Shown one piece after another: positions 11,823-23,673 of a stretch of DNA of 64,000 bases (within the stretch, counting starts at the first letter, position 1; each line of letters begins with the position of its first letter). The DNA comes from Asterella californica. Taxonomy: Eukaryota; Streptophyta; Marchantiopsida; Marchantiales; Aytoniaceae. Both the position numbers and the translations under genes were made by a program. Under the pieces are notes generated by a model. It worked only from the letters and a program-made list of their open reading frames with translations. It was not told the DNA's origin and searched no databases. Location of the stretch: positions 4,755,501 through 4,819,500 of the forward strand of contig JAYKYS010000017.1 in assembly GCA_036924285.1 (NCBI GenBank). The letters are read 5' to 3'.

Positions 11823-14800
11823 TGTGGTGCCCACAATTTATACGATTCACGAATTTTTGAAATTTTTAAGGTTAATAACTTGGTTGTATAACTGAAGAAG
11901 CTTTCTTACTCAAGATTACGGCTTCCTTAGAAGGAAGATGATCTTACGATCTTTTTCGCAACAAGAAGTTGACTTCTTCAGAAGATGGTTGTCTTCCGGG
12001 AAGCATCTTCTCAGTTGTGTCTTCGGAAGACGGAAGATGGCGGAAGACGGAAGACACGTATCTTCCGGAAGACAGCGACCGCAGAAGCCTAACCGCGTAT
12101 TCCTCAGTAAAGAAGTAGGTGTACCTACCGGGTAGCACCAAGGTAGTAGGTAGGTCAGGAAGGTCAGGTAGATCGAGAACCCTTAAACTGCGCAAGAAGA
12201 TACGAAGGAAGTGCATTAGCGCAAGAACACTATCGCTTCTTGCATCGAGGTCGTTTGCGCTTAGAAGATCGAATTGAGAGATGATCGAATTGAGTGAGGG
12301 CCAGTAGAGTGAAATTGAGTAGAGCAAGGATCGATTTGCAGCTAGAGAGACGACGAGGACGAAGTGCTGAGAGTAAGAAGCACAATCGAGCTAAAGGAGT
12401 CTTTTGTAGACTCCCGGAAATAGACATTGAAGGACGACTGAGAAGAATAAGAGGTGGAGTCTTGTTTGATTGAGGAGTGGCAAGACATTGACGACAGCAG
12501 TAGCTCTGTGGAGTCGCATTGGAGCTGGAATTGGAGCCGAAAGCACGCAGAAGACTGAAGATACTACGGAAGCAGACAGAAGACTGTTTGAGGTTCTTCC
12601 CATGTTCTCTTCTCTTCCTATCGCTTCTCGCCTCTTGTTCAGTATCCCCCGCGCTTCTCCGGTTGTTTGCAGGCCAATCGATCGTTTTCCCACCCCGCAT
12701 TTTCTTTCTGTGAAATTAAGCGTGGAAGCGCTGTCCAATTTTTGACAATCATCTTCTAGCCTCTTCCCGAACTATAATCGAGCTTCCCTGTCTGTCGTTC
12801 TCAAATTCGATCTCGCAGCTATCAATTTCCCTATCCTACCGCACCTCTACTCCCAAATCCTTGAACAGAAGACGCTTCGGAAGATCTGAACATCTTCGGA
12901 AGACGCTTCTGAATCTTGAACATCTTCGGAAGACGCTTTTGGATGTCTGAAGTCTTCAGAAGACAACTGTGTGCAATTCGTATCGAGAGTGGATTGGATT
13001 TGCTTTTGTGTTGAGAGAGGCTTGGTACGAATCCTGAGTGACTTGGTGAGTTGTTTATTGTTTCGAGAAGCTGAAAGTTGGGAACCAGGCCTGTGTCTCC
13101 CGATCTTCCAAGCTTCTCAAATCCACATCTTCCTAGAGAGACTAGAAGACTGGAAAGGCTGACAGAATGTGCGAGAAGACGTGAGTGTCCTTTACGGGTC
13201 TCTTCTGTCCGACCCATAGCAGCCTATTCCTTCTTCTTCCCGAACTTAGAAGAGAGTTGTGAGAAGTCTTGCTGGCAGAATCTGGAGAGAATGATCGAGG
13301 GTCATGTCTTCCCGTCGTGCAACAAGCTTCTTCTGAGTGTGTATGAGTGGTGAGAAGTCAGAAGAACAGAGTGCGAATGTCTTGTGTCTGTTGTGAGGAT
13401 AGATTACGTGTCGGAAGCAGAAGACAAGTGAGACCAGTGAAGGGATGCCTGGCTTCGGGAGGTCTTCCGAGAACGTTATTGAATCGGAAGCTGTCCCGGG
13501 AGTCTTCCCAGAGGTCACTGTCACCGCAGGAGCCCGCAACCATCTTCTGAACTTTTCATACACTCTACTTCTCGCATATCTTGTATCTTCTGTTATGAAG
13601 TAGGATGTAATGCAAGATGGGTTGTCTTCTTAGGAATCCATGCGAGGCCTTGCTTAGTTAGGATTGTTTAGATATAGCTCAGAAGACGAGAGCTACTTAG
13701 GAAGCACTGTTAGAATCCCGAAAGACGGAGTAGCTGTCTTCTGGAAGACTAGAATCATCTTCTGAGAGTGGAAGCTAGACTGTGAGAACTTGAGAAGGAC
13801 TGAGCCTTCGACTCACAGTAAGTACGTGTGATTTAGTGCAACAGAGTTTCAAGTATGTCGATGCATCCTCGAGGGTTGGTGTTACCGGCAGCAGAGTTGG
13901 TCGCGACCAAACCCTTCATCAAGGAGTTGGATCTCGACTTCTTCTTGTGGGATGGGAACCTCACCGACCAGGGTCTTCTGGAGGAGGTTTGGACAGCATT
14001 ACTGCCCCGCAACCGTGTACATGCGAAGGCAGGAGTAGCTCGGGGAAGACCATCTTTCTGGACAGCAGAATGATGACGTAGGGCTTTCCACAGGTCAGAA
14101 GCAGAGAACAAGGGGCACGAATTGGAGAAGAAGATCCTACCCATGATCTCGAGGAAGTGGCATGTGCCTGGAAGCACAACTTGTCTCTTCCTGGAGGATA
14201 GGCAGGGAAGAAACAGATGGAAGGTCGAAGCTTACCGGGAGCCGCAGAAGCGTCTTCTGGCGAAGCTGTTCCTTCACCTCTTTCCCAAGGGGAAGGCGCA
14301 GAAGACGAGGTACCTTGGAGACCAAGACGTGGAATTCCTAGAAGCCATTTGGGAAGGGCTGCCTATCAACTGGGCGCGTTCTTCCACGCATATGTGCAAG
14401 TAGAGCTAGTGTACTTAGGCACCCCGACAGGAGGACATCTTATTCCGTTCTTCTGTTACCTATACGTAGCCAAGGGGGATCAGTTGGCAAGATATGGGCC
14501 AACGAGGCAGCACGAGACGAAGGAAGAGACCTCGGGAGAAGACGACCGAGCAGCAGCAATGACTCCTCCTCCCACTATGATGTCGTAGATGAGACCATGT
14601 ACTCATCAAAAGACGCTTCTGGTGAGAGAAGACGACTCCAGTGGGTCGGAAGACGCGACACCATCAAGGAAGATGGCTCCTAGGAGTGTGCCTAGGAAGA
14701 CCACCTCCTTCTCGATCATTCACTCTAGATCGGAGTCCGACTCACATGAGGAGCCATTGAGTACCTGAGCTGCGCAGAAGACCGCTTCTGCAACACCAGG

Positions 14801-17728
14801 GAGTCTTTCGAAGACTCCAGAAGATGAAGGTTGGATGGACACTCCTACTGCGATGCGAGGAAGCACAGTAAAGAGGACCGCTTCTACCATGGGGAGGTAT
14901 CTTCCACCCCGGAAGATGAGAAGAGTAGCTTCTTCTCGTGCGCAGAAGTAGAAGGCCACAGCAGCAGAAAAGACATCCTTACCTCTGGAAGACAAGGAAG
15001 ACACCTCCGATCGGATTGTGAGGATGAACCTGTCTTCCGCAGGAAGAAGGCTGGAGGAGTTCAGTGCCTTCTTCCACTCGGAGATCCGACCAGCTATGGA
15101 GTTGGTAGAGAAGAGAGCGATGGCTCAGGAAAAGCCACTACAGCATGGATTCGGTCTGCGTACCCTGATGCGGTAGAAAGAAGACCAGAAGAAGATAGAA
15201 GCACTGGAAGCCAACCTCCGCACCACGGAGAAGCTCGCAGCGAAGTACAAGGCGGAAGCAGCCGCTTCTGCCAAGGAGTTAGCACAGCTAAGGAAGAGCA
15301 ACCAGGAGTTGCATGCGCGTTTACAGCAGCGTGACCAGGAGGTTCTGCGAGTTCGGAGCAAGATCATCGCCCTTGCAAAAAAGAAGACGACATGGAAGAC
15401 ACTGCGAGAAGCCGCAGAAGCGCAGATGCAGCCGAGAAGACGCAGCAGGAAGCAGCGGAAGCTCGTGCGCAAAGGATGTTAGCTCAGTCGGTGAAAGCGC
15501 TTCGGAAGAAGTTTAACTTCACCGCGGGTAGGAAGCTTCTTACCTTAGCTAGAGAATGGGATCACGAGTCCAGAGCGATGTTGGTAGAGTGCAAAGAGAG
15601 CATGTTCCGGTACTTGGATCGGCAGATAGAGAGAGTGAAGACACTCTACGGTCTTCTCTTGATTCCGTCACCCGCAATTGCATCTTCCCAAGTTCCAGCA
15701 CCATCGACCGGATCAGACTTGGAGAAGGAGGAGTTCGACCTCGCTGTCAACTTGGTAGTGACAGCGTTGGAAGCCGAGAAGACCCCGGAAGAAGCCCCGG
15801 AAGACAAGGTGTCTTCTGGAAGACATGAAGAAGAGTTGTCTTCCCAGGTATTCCGAGTGGAGGAAGCGACTTCCCCGGACCTCTATGAGATCACCATGGC
15901 TCCCAGTGTCGAACTAGTGCCTCAGAAGAGCGAGGAAGCACAAGTTGACCCAGCTTCTCAGAAGATGCTTCCGTCTTCCAAAGTAGCAGCAGCAGAGCCA
16001 GCGATGAATGTTGAGGAGGAAGCCACCTCAGTGACACCCGAGGTATTCGCAAGGCTTCCCAGCTTATCAGAAGCCGAGTTAGGAGTTCAGGTAGGAGCAG
16101 ATCAAATGGAGATCGCATCCGAGCAATTAGAGTAAGCAGCAAAGCGCAAAAGACAAGTTGACTTGTCCAAACTTAGTAAGAACCGAACATGTTATCTTAG
16201 GAGGTGGCAGTTTTAGTGTAATATTAGATAGGTGACCATGTGGCAGAATAGGCAGCGCAGGAGTAGTGAGGTGGATGGCTAATTAGGAAGAGGAACCGCT
16301 TGCATGTGGGGTGGCAGTCTTGTGACAACGCCCATCTCTCCCTGGTTGTAGTTGAGGATTGGAGGGGATTCCCTCTACGCCTCAAGGCAGATGCATAAGT
16401 AGGATTGTAGAGTAGGATTTCATGCACATTATAAACACATGAGAGGTGCACTAAGTACATTAGTAACTTTTGTGTACACTACTGTGCGCACACACACTAC
16501 ACTAGAGACATACGAATAGATTGGGATTACACCGGAGGGGTCTGCATGTTCATTGCCAACAGTGGTTCGAAGATGTAGATGGAGGTAGTGGACAGTTTAG
16601 GAGCAGGGAACGACATCCTCGTGTAGTCCTGCTGGCTAAACTGGTGTGTCGAGGAGTAGGAGCAGAAAGTAGAGGGAGTGAGCTTCCCAACACCAATGTG
16701 TCTTCTTCTCGGGGAATAGATTGCTGATTTGAGTGCAAAAGCTTTGTCTGTGTCTTCTGGGTGGTGGATTTCCTTGAATTCACTCTCGATTGTGCATGGG
16801 AAGCATTCTTCTTGAGTGGCGATGACTGTCAGCAGTTGTGCAGATTTGCAGCTTGGCTCGTCCAGTGGAGCACTTCGGATCCACGTACGGACGGTCTTAT
16901 GGGTAAAGGATCCCAGAAGACAGAGTAGTCGAAGCAGCGAGAGAAGAAAAAAGAAGCCTTCTTCCCACATCAGAAGACGACATCTTCAAGTAGAAGACTG
17001 TGTGACTGTACGCACGTTTGTTGTCTTCCTCCCCAAACTATTACAAGCAAGGATGGCTTGTTAGTCAGGATCCGGACTAGAAGCCTGTCGGAGTCTTAAT
17101 TTCTCATTTTCATCTTGTTTCTCTCTCATTTGGATTTTCTCTTCTTCCCCATCTTACACATCTCCTTACCTTCTTCTAGTGAGCTTCCGAGACTTCTATT
17201 GAGCTTCCGTGAAGGTGAATGTCGTTGTAGTGCTGCAGGAAGACCCTTTCCGTAGGCAGAAGTCTGGGAAGGCTACAGGGGGCATACACCCTATGATTAA
17301 TCTAACCCGTTGGGAATTGGAAGAGCAATGTGCGACAGGCGTTGCTAGTCGACTTCTACGAAGCAGGAGCAGTCTTTTGGAGGTGTGAGAAGTAGAGTAG
17401 AACCCCTAGAAGCCGAGAATTGCTTCGGGAAGACGGTACTGAGAAGACCGGAAGAAGTGACCTAGAAGCAAGAAGTGTTTTCCCGAGCTTCTTTGTAGAT
17501 AGTTGTGTGATCTTTTAATTAGTAGTTGTTTGTTTAGGTCCAGGGCACCTTCTGAAGGATCTGGAAGCCGTGTGGTTTTGTGAGAAGACGAGATTTCTAG
17601 GCAAAACCCATTTGTTTGTGTGTTTGAACAGATCTTAGAACTTAGAACAATGTTACTTGTGCAAATCCTCTATGAGAACGATATCTTTTATACTAAATGG
17701 GCAAAAGGAGTAATCCTTCGACACTACA
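11823..17728 (+). mobile_element. Giant solo LTR, copy B (5.9 kb), nested in copia
   Basis: It begins TGTGGTGCCCAC and ends CGACACTACA, with a perfect 5-bp target duplication, AGAGC, at 11818-11822 and 17729-17733. Over its whole 5,906 bp it parallels copies A and C: GTCTTC/GAAGAC-rich leader, long gene (13855-16135) and tail. It has more substitutions than A and C have from each other. The insertion falls inside copia pol: the residues before it read FDQVAE and those after it continue the integrase entry segment (LLELVHTDVW in the expected frame). Confidence 0.92.
13855..16135 (+). pseudogene. LTR-resident coiled-coil gene, copy B
   Basis: The layout matches copy A: ATG 13855 (MSMHPRGLVLPAAEL), N-terminal domain with YREPQKRLLAKL and YLGTPTGGHL, acidic linker, coiled coil starting EFSAFFHSEI (about 15057), TAGRKLLTLAREWD (about 15525) and an acidic tail ending at 16135. 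Lesions differ from those of copies A and C: tandem TGA codons at 14071-14076, a one-base loss in the GGGG run near 14370, a stop replacing Gln or Trp near 14586, and further stops in the linker. Different lesions in each copy mean the gene was open in a common ancestor. Function unknown. Confidence 0.8.
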
Positions 17729-17733
17729 AGAGC

Positions 17734-18659
17734 CAACAAGCTCTTGGAGCTTGTTCACACTGATGTATGGACTGCTCCTTAGCCAAGTATGACCGATTTC
17801 TAGTATTTTGTGTCATTCATTGATGATCATTCGTGTTATACTTGGATCTATTTGTGGAGAAACAAGTCCTCTATCAAAGTACTGTCAGCATTCCTTACTT
17901 TCCGCAAGTTGATGGAGAAACAATCTGGAGAATCTATCCTTTGTCTGAGATCTGATGTAGGAGACGAGTTTCTTTCTGAAAAATTTGATGCATATCTGTG
18001 TGAGCATGTCATCCGACATCAAAAGATGTACAGTTACAATCTGCAGTAGAATGAGATTGTGGAGCGTAAGAATCGACATATAGCAGAAGCTGCTCGTGCG
18101 ATGTTGAATGAGAAGATCGTACCTAGACCTTACTGGGCAGAAGCTATTTCATGTGCGGTGTATATGATGAACAACGCCTACAGCGGTAGTCCACAGCCAG
18201 ACATTGATGAGGATCTTCACTGACAGTAAGCCTGAATACTTTTTCCTTAAAGTTTTTGGATGTATCTATTCTGTGCACATACTTGACGAGAGACTTAAGA
18301 AACTAGATCCGAAAGCATATAGATGTATCTTCCTTGGATATGATTATGATACGAAAGGATATAGATGTTACAATCTTTCATCAAAGCCATTCTATATCAA
18401 TAGAGATGCTGTCTTTGATGAGCTACAGTCTTGGTTTGCTCTTACACCTGTCGTAGTCATCCCTATACTTACTATAGAACCAAGGAGTCATTCCACTATA
18501 GTACCTCAGAGTAGTACATTGAGTGGAGGATCTGGAGAAGTCACTGATTCCAGATCAGAATCAATTTCACATAGAGTTGTTGTTAACGCTGGAGTCCACG
18601 TAACACAACCTAGTGAAACTAGTGTAGTTTCTACAAAAGATGAGCGAGTGCTATTATAG
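17734..18659 (+). pseudogene. Copia integrase remnant
   Basis: The core reads FIDDHSCYTWIYLWRNKS (17812), the first catalytic Asp region, then ILCLRSDVGDEFLSEKFDAYL (second Asp, about 17935-18000) and NEIVERKNRHIAEAARAM (Glu region, about 18053-18105). The C-terminal part (18204-18659) is open and has VFGCIYSVHI and KAYRCIFLGYDYDTKGYRCYN, the usual copia integrase tail. Stops and shifts separate the pieces. The tail after 18430 is Ser/Thr-rich linker to reverse transcriptase. Confidence 0.8.
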
Positions 18660-18879
18660 CGTATGTTTGACTCATCAAGATATGTAGATCTTCTACATCC
18701 CTTGGATACTTTATCTTTGACCTTGGCATCTACATCAGATCAATTGCTAAGAGAGGTGACTATGGCACCGATTATCTCTCACAAAACATCCAGTGAGTAG
18801 GTATATGCATGAAGATTTCCTTGTTGCACATCATGCATATATGACCAATGTTCTTCTAGAACAAAACCGAGTTCACTTG

Positions 18880-19357
18880 AGGAGACGATGTACAAAGTCC
18901 AATATGTGAGTGCTATGAAAGCTGAACTTGTTGTGCTTCATCGTCAACAGACTTGAGAGTTGGTGGACTTACTTGAGGATAAGAAGATGATTGGTTGCAG
19001 GTGGATCTTCAAGGTCAAGCGCAACTTGGATGATACCGTGTGTCAGTACAAGGTTAGATTGGTAGCTAAGGGCTATGCATAGCAACATGGAGTGGATTTT
19101 GAGGAGATCTTAGCTCCTGTTGCAAAAATGGTGACTATGCGAATCGTAGTTACAGTTGCAACTTAGAAAGGTTGGAAGATGCACCAGATGGACTTCAAGA
19201 ACGCCTTCCTCAACGGTGATCTTGAGGAGGAGGTCTACATGCACCAACCTCTAGGTTACGAGGATCCTAAGTTCCCTTCTCGGGTGTGTAAGTTATGGAA
19301 GGCCCTCTGTGGTCTGAAATAGACACCAAGAGCATGGTATGCAAAGATCAATTCTTA
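18880..19357 (+). pseudogene. Copia reverse transcriptase, N-terminal half
   Basis: The reading gives [61 protein letters not shown] and [22 protein letters not shown], the standard opening half of copia reverse transcriptase. Gln and Trp codons have become TAG in several places. The 3.2-kb solo LTR interrupts it at 19362; the other half starts at 22567. Confidence 0.8.
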
Positions 19358-19362
19358 CTTGC

Positions 19363-22300
19363 TGTAGAGCTCACTTTTTCAATTTTTGAATGAATGGGCT
19401 TGAAATGTAGAAGTTTGTAGAAGAAACAATGAAGTTAGAAGAAGAATAGCTTAGTTTTAGTGAAGAAGGTTATTTGTGAAGAGTGGAGCCTTCTTAAGAA
19501 GAGTCTTCGGAGTAAGAGACTTCTTGAAGAAGATACAATCGCCTTCCAATCTAATACATCCTTTGAAATGTTGTCTAAGCGGAAGGTAGAGAAGAAGAGA
19601 CTCCGGAAGAAGAAGAAGACCTTCGTAGGAAGATCTTCGTAGAAAGATGATGAAGAGAAGGAAGACTTCTTAAGAATGGACTTCTTAAGGATAGTCTCTT
19701 CAAGAGTAGTTAGTAGAATTCATAAGCGAGTAACTATGAAGTAAAGTAGGTTAGGATAGACTATCTTATCGAAGAGTGACAAGAACTACAAGACGGGATG
19801 ACGAAGACAATCTGCGCACTCTTTTGTCAAGCTTGTAGCGATGAATGAGAAGCGGCTTTGGCACGTGTGGGACATTTGAACGGACTATATACTCTGAGAA
19901 TCTGTTCAGTATTCAAAATTTGTTTTGAGAGTGAGGTGATTTCTATAATTCGACAAGAGTGTTCTGAAGAAGAGAGAAAGTTCAGACGAAGTCTATTATG
20001 TTGAGGCAAATTTGACAATCTTTGTAGAGTATGATGGCGTCAGCGACGAAGTTGCCGAGGTTGAGAGCTTTTGAGTTGAACTTGGAAGAACTTCGGATCA
20101 TTCAGCCGAAGTTGAAAGAGCTCAGATTAACATTCTTGACATGGGGAGGATGGACGCGTGTTTCAGGAAAGTTCATCAGTCAAATTTGGATGTGTTCGGA
20201 CCATGCTACCGAAGAAGGGTACGCAAGATCAGGAAATTGGACGTTGAACAACTAGACAAGGTCTTGGGAGGCGAAGCCGATGATAAGAGAGATATGGTCC
20301 TCGACCATGTGGCGATGAAGGTCCATGCGACCGAGGACAAGGACTATGGAGAACTCTTCGCCCATCTTATTCATCCGATGAATGGATACAAGTTGACAGA
20401 TTACAGAGATCCGGTGAAGAAAGAAGTAGCCGAAGCCGTTATGCTGATCTTGAGTTTGAAGAATACAACTTACTTGTCGACTTGGAAGGTCTGTTTCTTT
20501 GAGAACCTATTTACAGGGAAGAAGACACATTGGACGAAGATCTTCCACGACGAAGTGCAGCAGTTGTGGACGAAGCAGGACTATGTATACTTGGGAGGAC
20601 TTTGTATATGTGTTATATTATGGAATGGGTTGGCTCAGCAAAAAAGAACAGAAGAAGTTAGGTTCGGTTTGGAAGAAGAAGAAGTTCATGAGGGCGAAGA
20701 TCATTAGCCAGTACGTGTAGAAGAAGACAAGATCCCAAGCGAAGGTGCGGAGCCAGTGGAGACTTCAGCGAAGGTCACAGAGGAAGTAGAGGATGAGTTA
20801 CCTGCGGACGAAGTACCTGTTGCTGAAGAAGAGCCGGAGGTGCACCGAAGTAAGAGGAAGAGAAGTTTGACTGCCACTCCACAAGAGAAGTCGAAGGCCC
20901 ATAAGAAGATGAAGTCGACAAAAAGAGACGATCACTTAAGCAGCGAAGAGTCGAAGATGGAAGGTGAAGCTACTCTCGGAGAAGAGACTTCAAAACTAGC
21001 AACACCTGATGATATTGATATTTTCTGAAGGGCGATGCTCTATGACGAAGAGGTGGTAGTACCGGTGTTGAGACTTCTTGAAGAGAACCGAGCGGAATGT
21101 GAAGAAGAAGTCAAGAAGAAGATGTCTTTGGTGGAGATGATGACATTCGTCCATTTCAGCAAAGACATTTGGAGAGAGGAGAAACACAATCTTCATCAAG
21201 AGGCGCGGAATGTGATGAAGGTAAGGTTAGATGCGGAGAAGGAGAGTGAAGACTTTTAGAGATAATGCGAAGAGCTCAAGATGAATATTCAGAAGCAAGA
21301 GGAGGAGCTGAAAGTGTCGACGAAGGACTACACATAACGAATCAAGGATTTGACAAATCAGGAGGTAGACATTCTTCAGAGTAGAGACGAATATCAAGGA
21401 ATAGTTGCTAAACTGACGAAGGAGAAGAATGATCTTCAGGCGAAGGTGGATGAAGGCGCAGATCTTCGAAAAAAGCTAATACTCGTTGTAACTACTTATG
21501 TGACTCAAGGTTGGATTCAGAAGAGTTTGCTCTTCTCCGGATTTTGAAGTCAGAGTCGGTGCAACCGGAAACAGATTCAGATGGTGTGAAAGCAAGACTG
21601 TCGCGACTTAGACAAAAAGTAGATAGAGCGATAGACGAGATTAAGACAAATGTTGAAGTTCAGTTAGAGAAAATCAGAATACAGTTAAGATTAGGAGAGT
21701 AGATCAGTGAAGATGAAGATAGATCGTAGGCTAGAGAAGATCTTCCAACTTCTTAGGAAGAAGATCCGTTAGATTCGAGAGAAGGAGTATATATGCGACC
21801 CAACTTTCAAATGATGTATCTTTTTTATATTTTCAGTTACTTAATTTTTGTGATCCAAGATTACGGAGTGAACGTGTGGAATGATTTGGACGAAGACAAA
21901 ATCAAACAAATATTCATAGTTTGCTCTCGCAAGAGTAAAGCTAGATGACGAAGTTCTTCTCAGGTGACTTTTGTGAAAGGTGTCTTCGTGACAAGTGAGT
22001 GGGAGTTAGGACGAAGTTTTGAGAACAAACTAGTTACTGCGAAGTTGAAGAGAGTGAGTTAAATTGTAAGAAGAGTTTGGAAGATGGTTGTTTCTCCTCG
22101 AAGAGAGCTTCTTCAAATAAGAGTTGGTCTTCAAGACTGAAGATTTAGTTGGAAAAACGCTGTTTAGGAAGAGTAAGGATTTATTCTTGGAGCCTTAATG
22201 TGAAGTCTGCGTTCATTTGTCTTCATGGAAGAAGATTAGTAACATTTCAGCAGTATTTTGCATTTTTCATTCATTCATACATTTGTCTAATCTTTTATCT

Positions 22301-22561
22301 GTGTTGTTGGAAAGGTCCCTGATCAAGAACTATTTCGTTGGTGTGTATTCAATTTTATCAGATTGTGCTTGGGTTTGGTTCTTTGTCAAACTAAAGACTC
22401 TCATCCGGATATTATTCTGCTCCGGGAGAATAACAGAAAACTTCTAGAATTACTATTCTGACATTTTTGTATTGTAATTTATGTAGTTGTTAACTGTATC
22501 TTCGTGGGAACGATCCTTAATTTACTATTTCTGATACATTTGGTTCCTCTGGGTTGTTACA
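19363..22561 (+). mobile_element. 3.2-kb solo LTR of a second family (D-type)
   Basis: It begins TGTAGAGCTC and ends GGTTGTTACA, and is flanked by a perfect 5-bp duplication, CTTGC, at 19358-19362 and 22562-22566. It sits inside copia reverse transcriptase. Part of another copy is on the minus strand at 53491-55004. The interior carries a decayed gene (20031-21702) related to the gene in the giant LTRs. I see no internal region or pol of this family in the window, so calling it an LTR rests on its ends, target duplication and parallel to the giant LTRs. Confidence 0.8.
20031..21702 (+). pseudogene. LTR-resident coiled-coil gene, D-type
   Basis: From ATG 20031 the reading is MASATKLPRLRAFELNLEEL, then shifts near 20141 into a 188-codon open stretch with GYKLTDYRDPVKKEV (20381 on) and IFHDEVQQLWTKQDYVYLG. 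A further shift gives FVYVLYYGMGWLSKKE. An acidic linker with Lys/Arg clusters (20756-21028) precedes VVVPVLRLLEENRAE and a long Lys/Glu-rich coiled coil (to about 21700). The order and the motif G-Y-K-L-x-x-Y-R-D-P match the giant-LTR gene, which has G-W-K-I-x-x-Y-R-E-P. Function unknown. The partial copy at 54080-55003 keeps the linker and coiled coil. Confidence 0.65.
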
Positions 22562-22566
22562 CTTGC

Positions 22567-23570
22567 AATCTCTTGGTTTTCATCTTTGTAGTTCAGACTT
22601 TATCTTGTATTCATAAAGAATACGAGATCAGATTGTTGTGATCACCATCTATGTTGATGATTTGATAATTATCGGCAACTATGAGGAGCTTATTTCCTAG
22701 ATCAAGGATCACTTGAAATCTGAATTCGAGATGATGGACTTAGGAGACTCAAGTACTTCATTGTTGCAGAGTTCATTAGAGATGGAAATGATGTTTTGTT
22801 TGTACAATGACAATATGCTCTCAGTATGCTTGAGACATTTGACATGCTTGACTGCAAACTCATTGTTACGTCATTAGAGCAAAAGGTAAAGCTAGGAGCA
22901 GAGGATTGTGAGTTACTTGATGATCCACGCATGTACAAACAGATGGTTGAGAGTCTTATCTACCTGACTATCACATACCAGACTTGATCTATATCATCGG
23001 TCTGATCAATCAGTTTATACAATCACCACGGAAATCACATTTGGAGGTTGTGAAGTGGATCATCTACTACGTGAAGTTCTTGATGTAGTACGGACTCCAC
23101 TATCGATACGGTGGATCATTGTTGTTACATAGGTACATTGATGTTGATTGGCAAGGAGTGTTGACAAGAGATCTACATCAAGTTATACTTTTGGATTTGG
23201 AAGCGCTGCTATAAGCTTGGCTTCTAAGAAACAACCTATGATTGCTTTGTCATCCATAGAAGTAGAATACCGAGGAGAAACAAACGCAACATGCGAATCG
23301 ATTTGGCTTTGATGTCTACTATATGATATTGATGTGGAGTGTACATATCATGTTGTTATATATACTAACAACATTAGCAACATGAAGTTAGCTAGTAATC
23401 ATATTTTCCATGCTAGGATGAAGCACATTGAGGTGCACTATCATTTCATTAGAGAGAAGGTCCTTGCAAGAGAGATTGAGCTCAATTATGTGAGCACAGG
23501 AGATCAAGTTGCTTAGGCATTGCCTATAGATAAGTTTGATGCTTTCAAACATTGTCTAGGAGTATAGGAT
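22567..23570 (+). pseudogene. Copia reverse transcriptase C-terminal half and RNase H
   Basis: After the insertion, fragments include ITIYVDDLIII-like sequence now broken by TGA and TAA (about 22650-22680), FIVAEFIRDGNDV, the QYALSMLETFDMLDC block (about 22812) and LLDDPRMYKQMVESLIYLT (about 22915-22965). Next comes an RNase H part with IEVHYHFIREKVLAREIELNYVST (about 23430-23500) in an open 60-codon stretch. This is the normal end of copia pol. It ends just before the polypurine tract. Confidence 0.75.
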
Positions 23571-23582
23571 GTAGAATCAAGC

Positions 23583-23593
23583 TTGAAGGGGAG
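23583..23593 (+). other. Copia polypurine tract
   Basis: TTGAAGGGGAG lies immediately before the 3' LTR start TGTTGATATAATCCC, the expected place for the plus-strand primer. Confidence 0.7.
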
Positions 23594-23673
23594 TGTTGAT
23601 ATAATCCCAAGCTCTAGTAGATCTATGACTAATATTACCTGGAGTGGTTAGAATAATTACATATAGTTTAGTG
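23594..23673 (+). repeat. 3' LTR of copia, left third only
   Basis: The sequence matches the 5' LTR from its first base to TACATATAGTTTA and then stops matching. The missing right part is found inverted at 24846-25013, so the LTR was split by an inversion. Confidence 0.75.

Larger units (their letters stand above)
9508..23673 (+). mobile_element. Ty1/copia element with two nested solo LTRs and a broken 3' LTR
   Basis: The element has a 5' LTR at 9508-9741, a Met-tRNA primer site and gag with a zinc knuckle, then protease, integrase, reverse transcriptase and RNase H in the copia order (integrase before reverse transcriptase). A polypurine tract (23583-23593) and the start of the 3' LTR (23594) follow. 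It was interrupted twice: at 11822 by giant solo LTR B, within the segment linking protease to integrase, and at 19362 by the 3.2-kb solo LTR, within reverse transcriptase. Coding sequence reads through each insertion once the 5-bp duplication is removed. It is dead by many stops. Other copies of the family lie at 30779-34385, 42813-43345 and 52812-53490. Confidence 0.9.

Noticed and set aside
22217..22447. Hydrophobic open frame near the end of the D-type LTR (and its counterpart at 53616-53872)
   Set aside because: It lies in the LTR tail and the two copies do not keep the same frame. Conservation reflects DNA repeat identity, not a protein.
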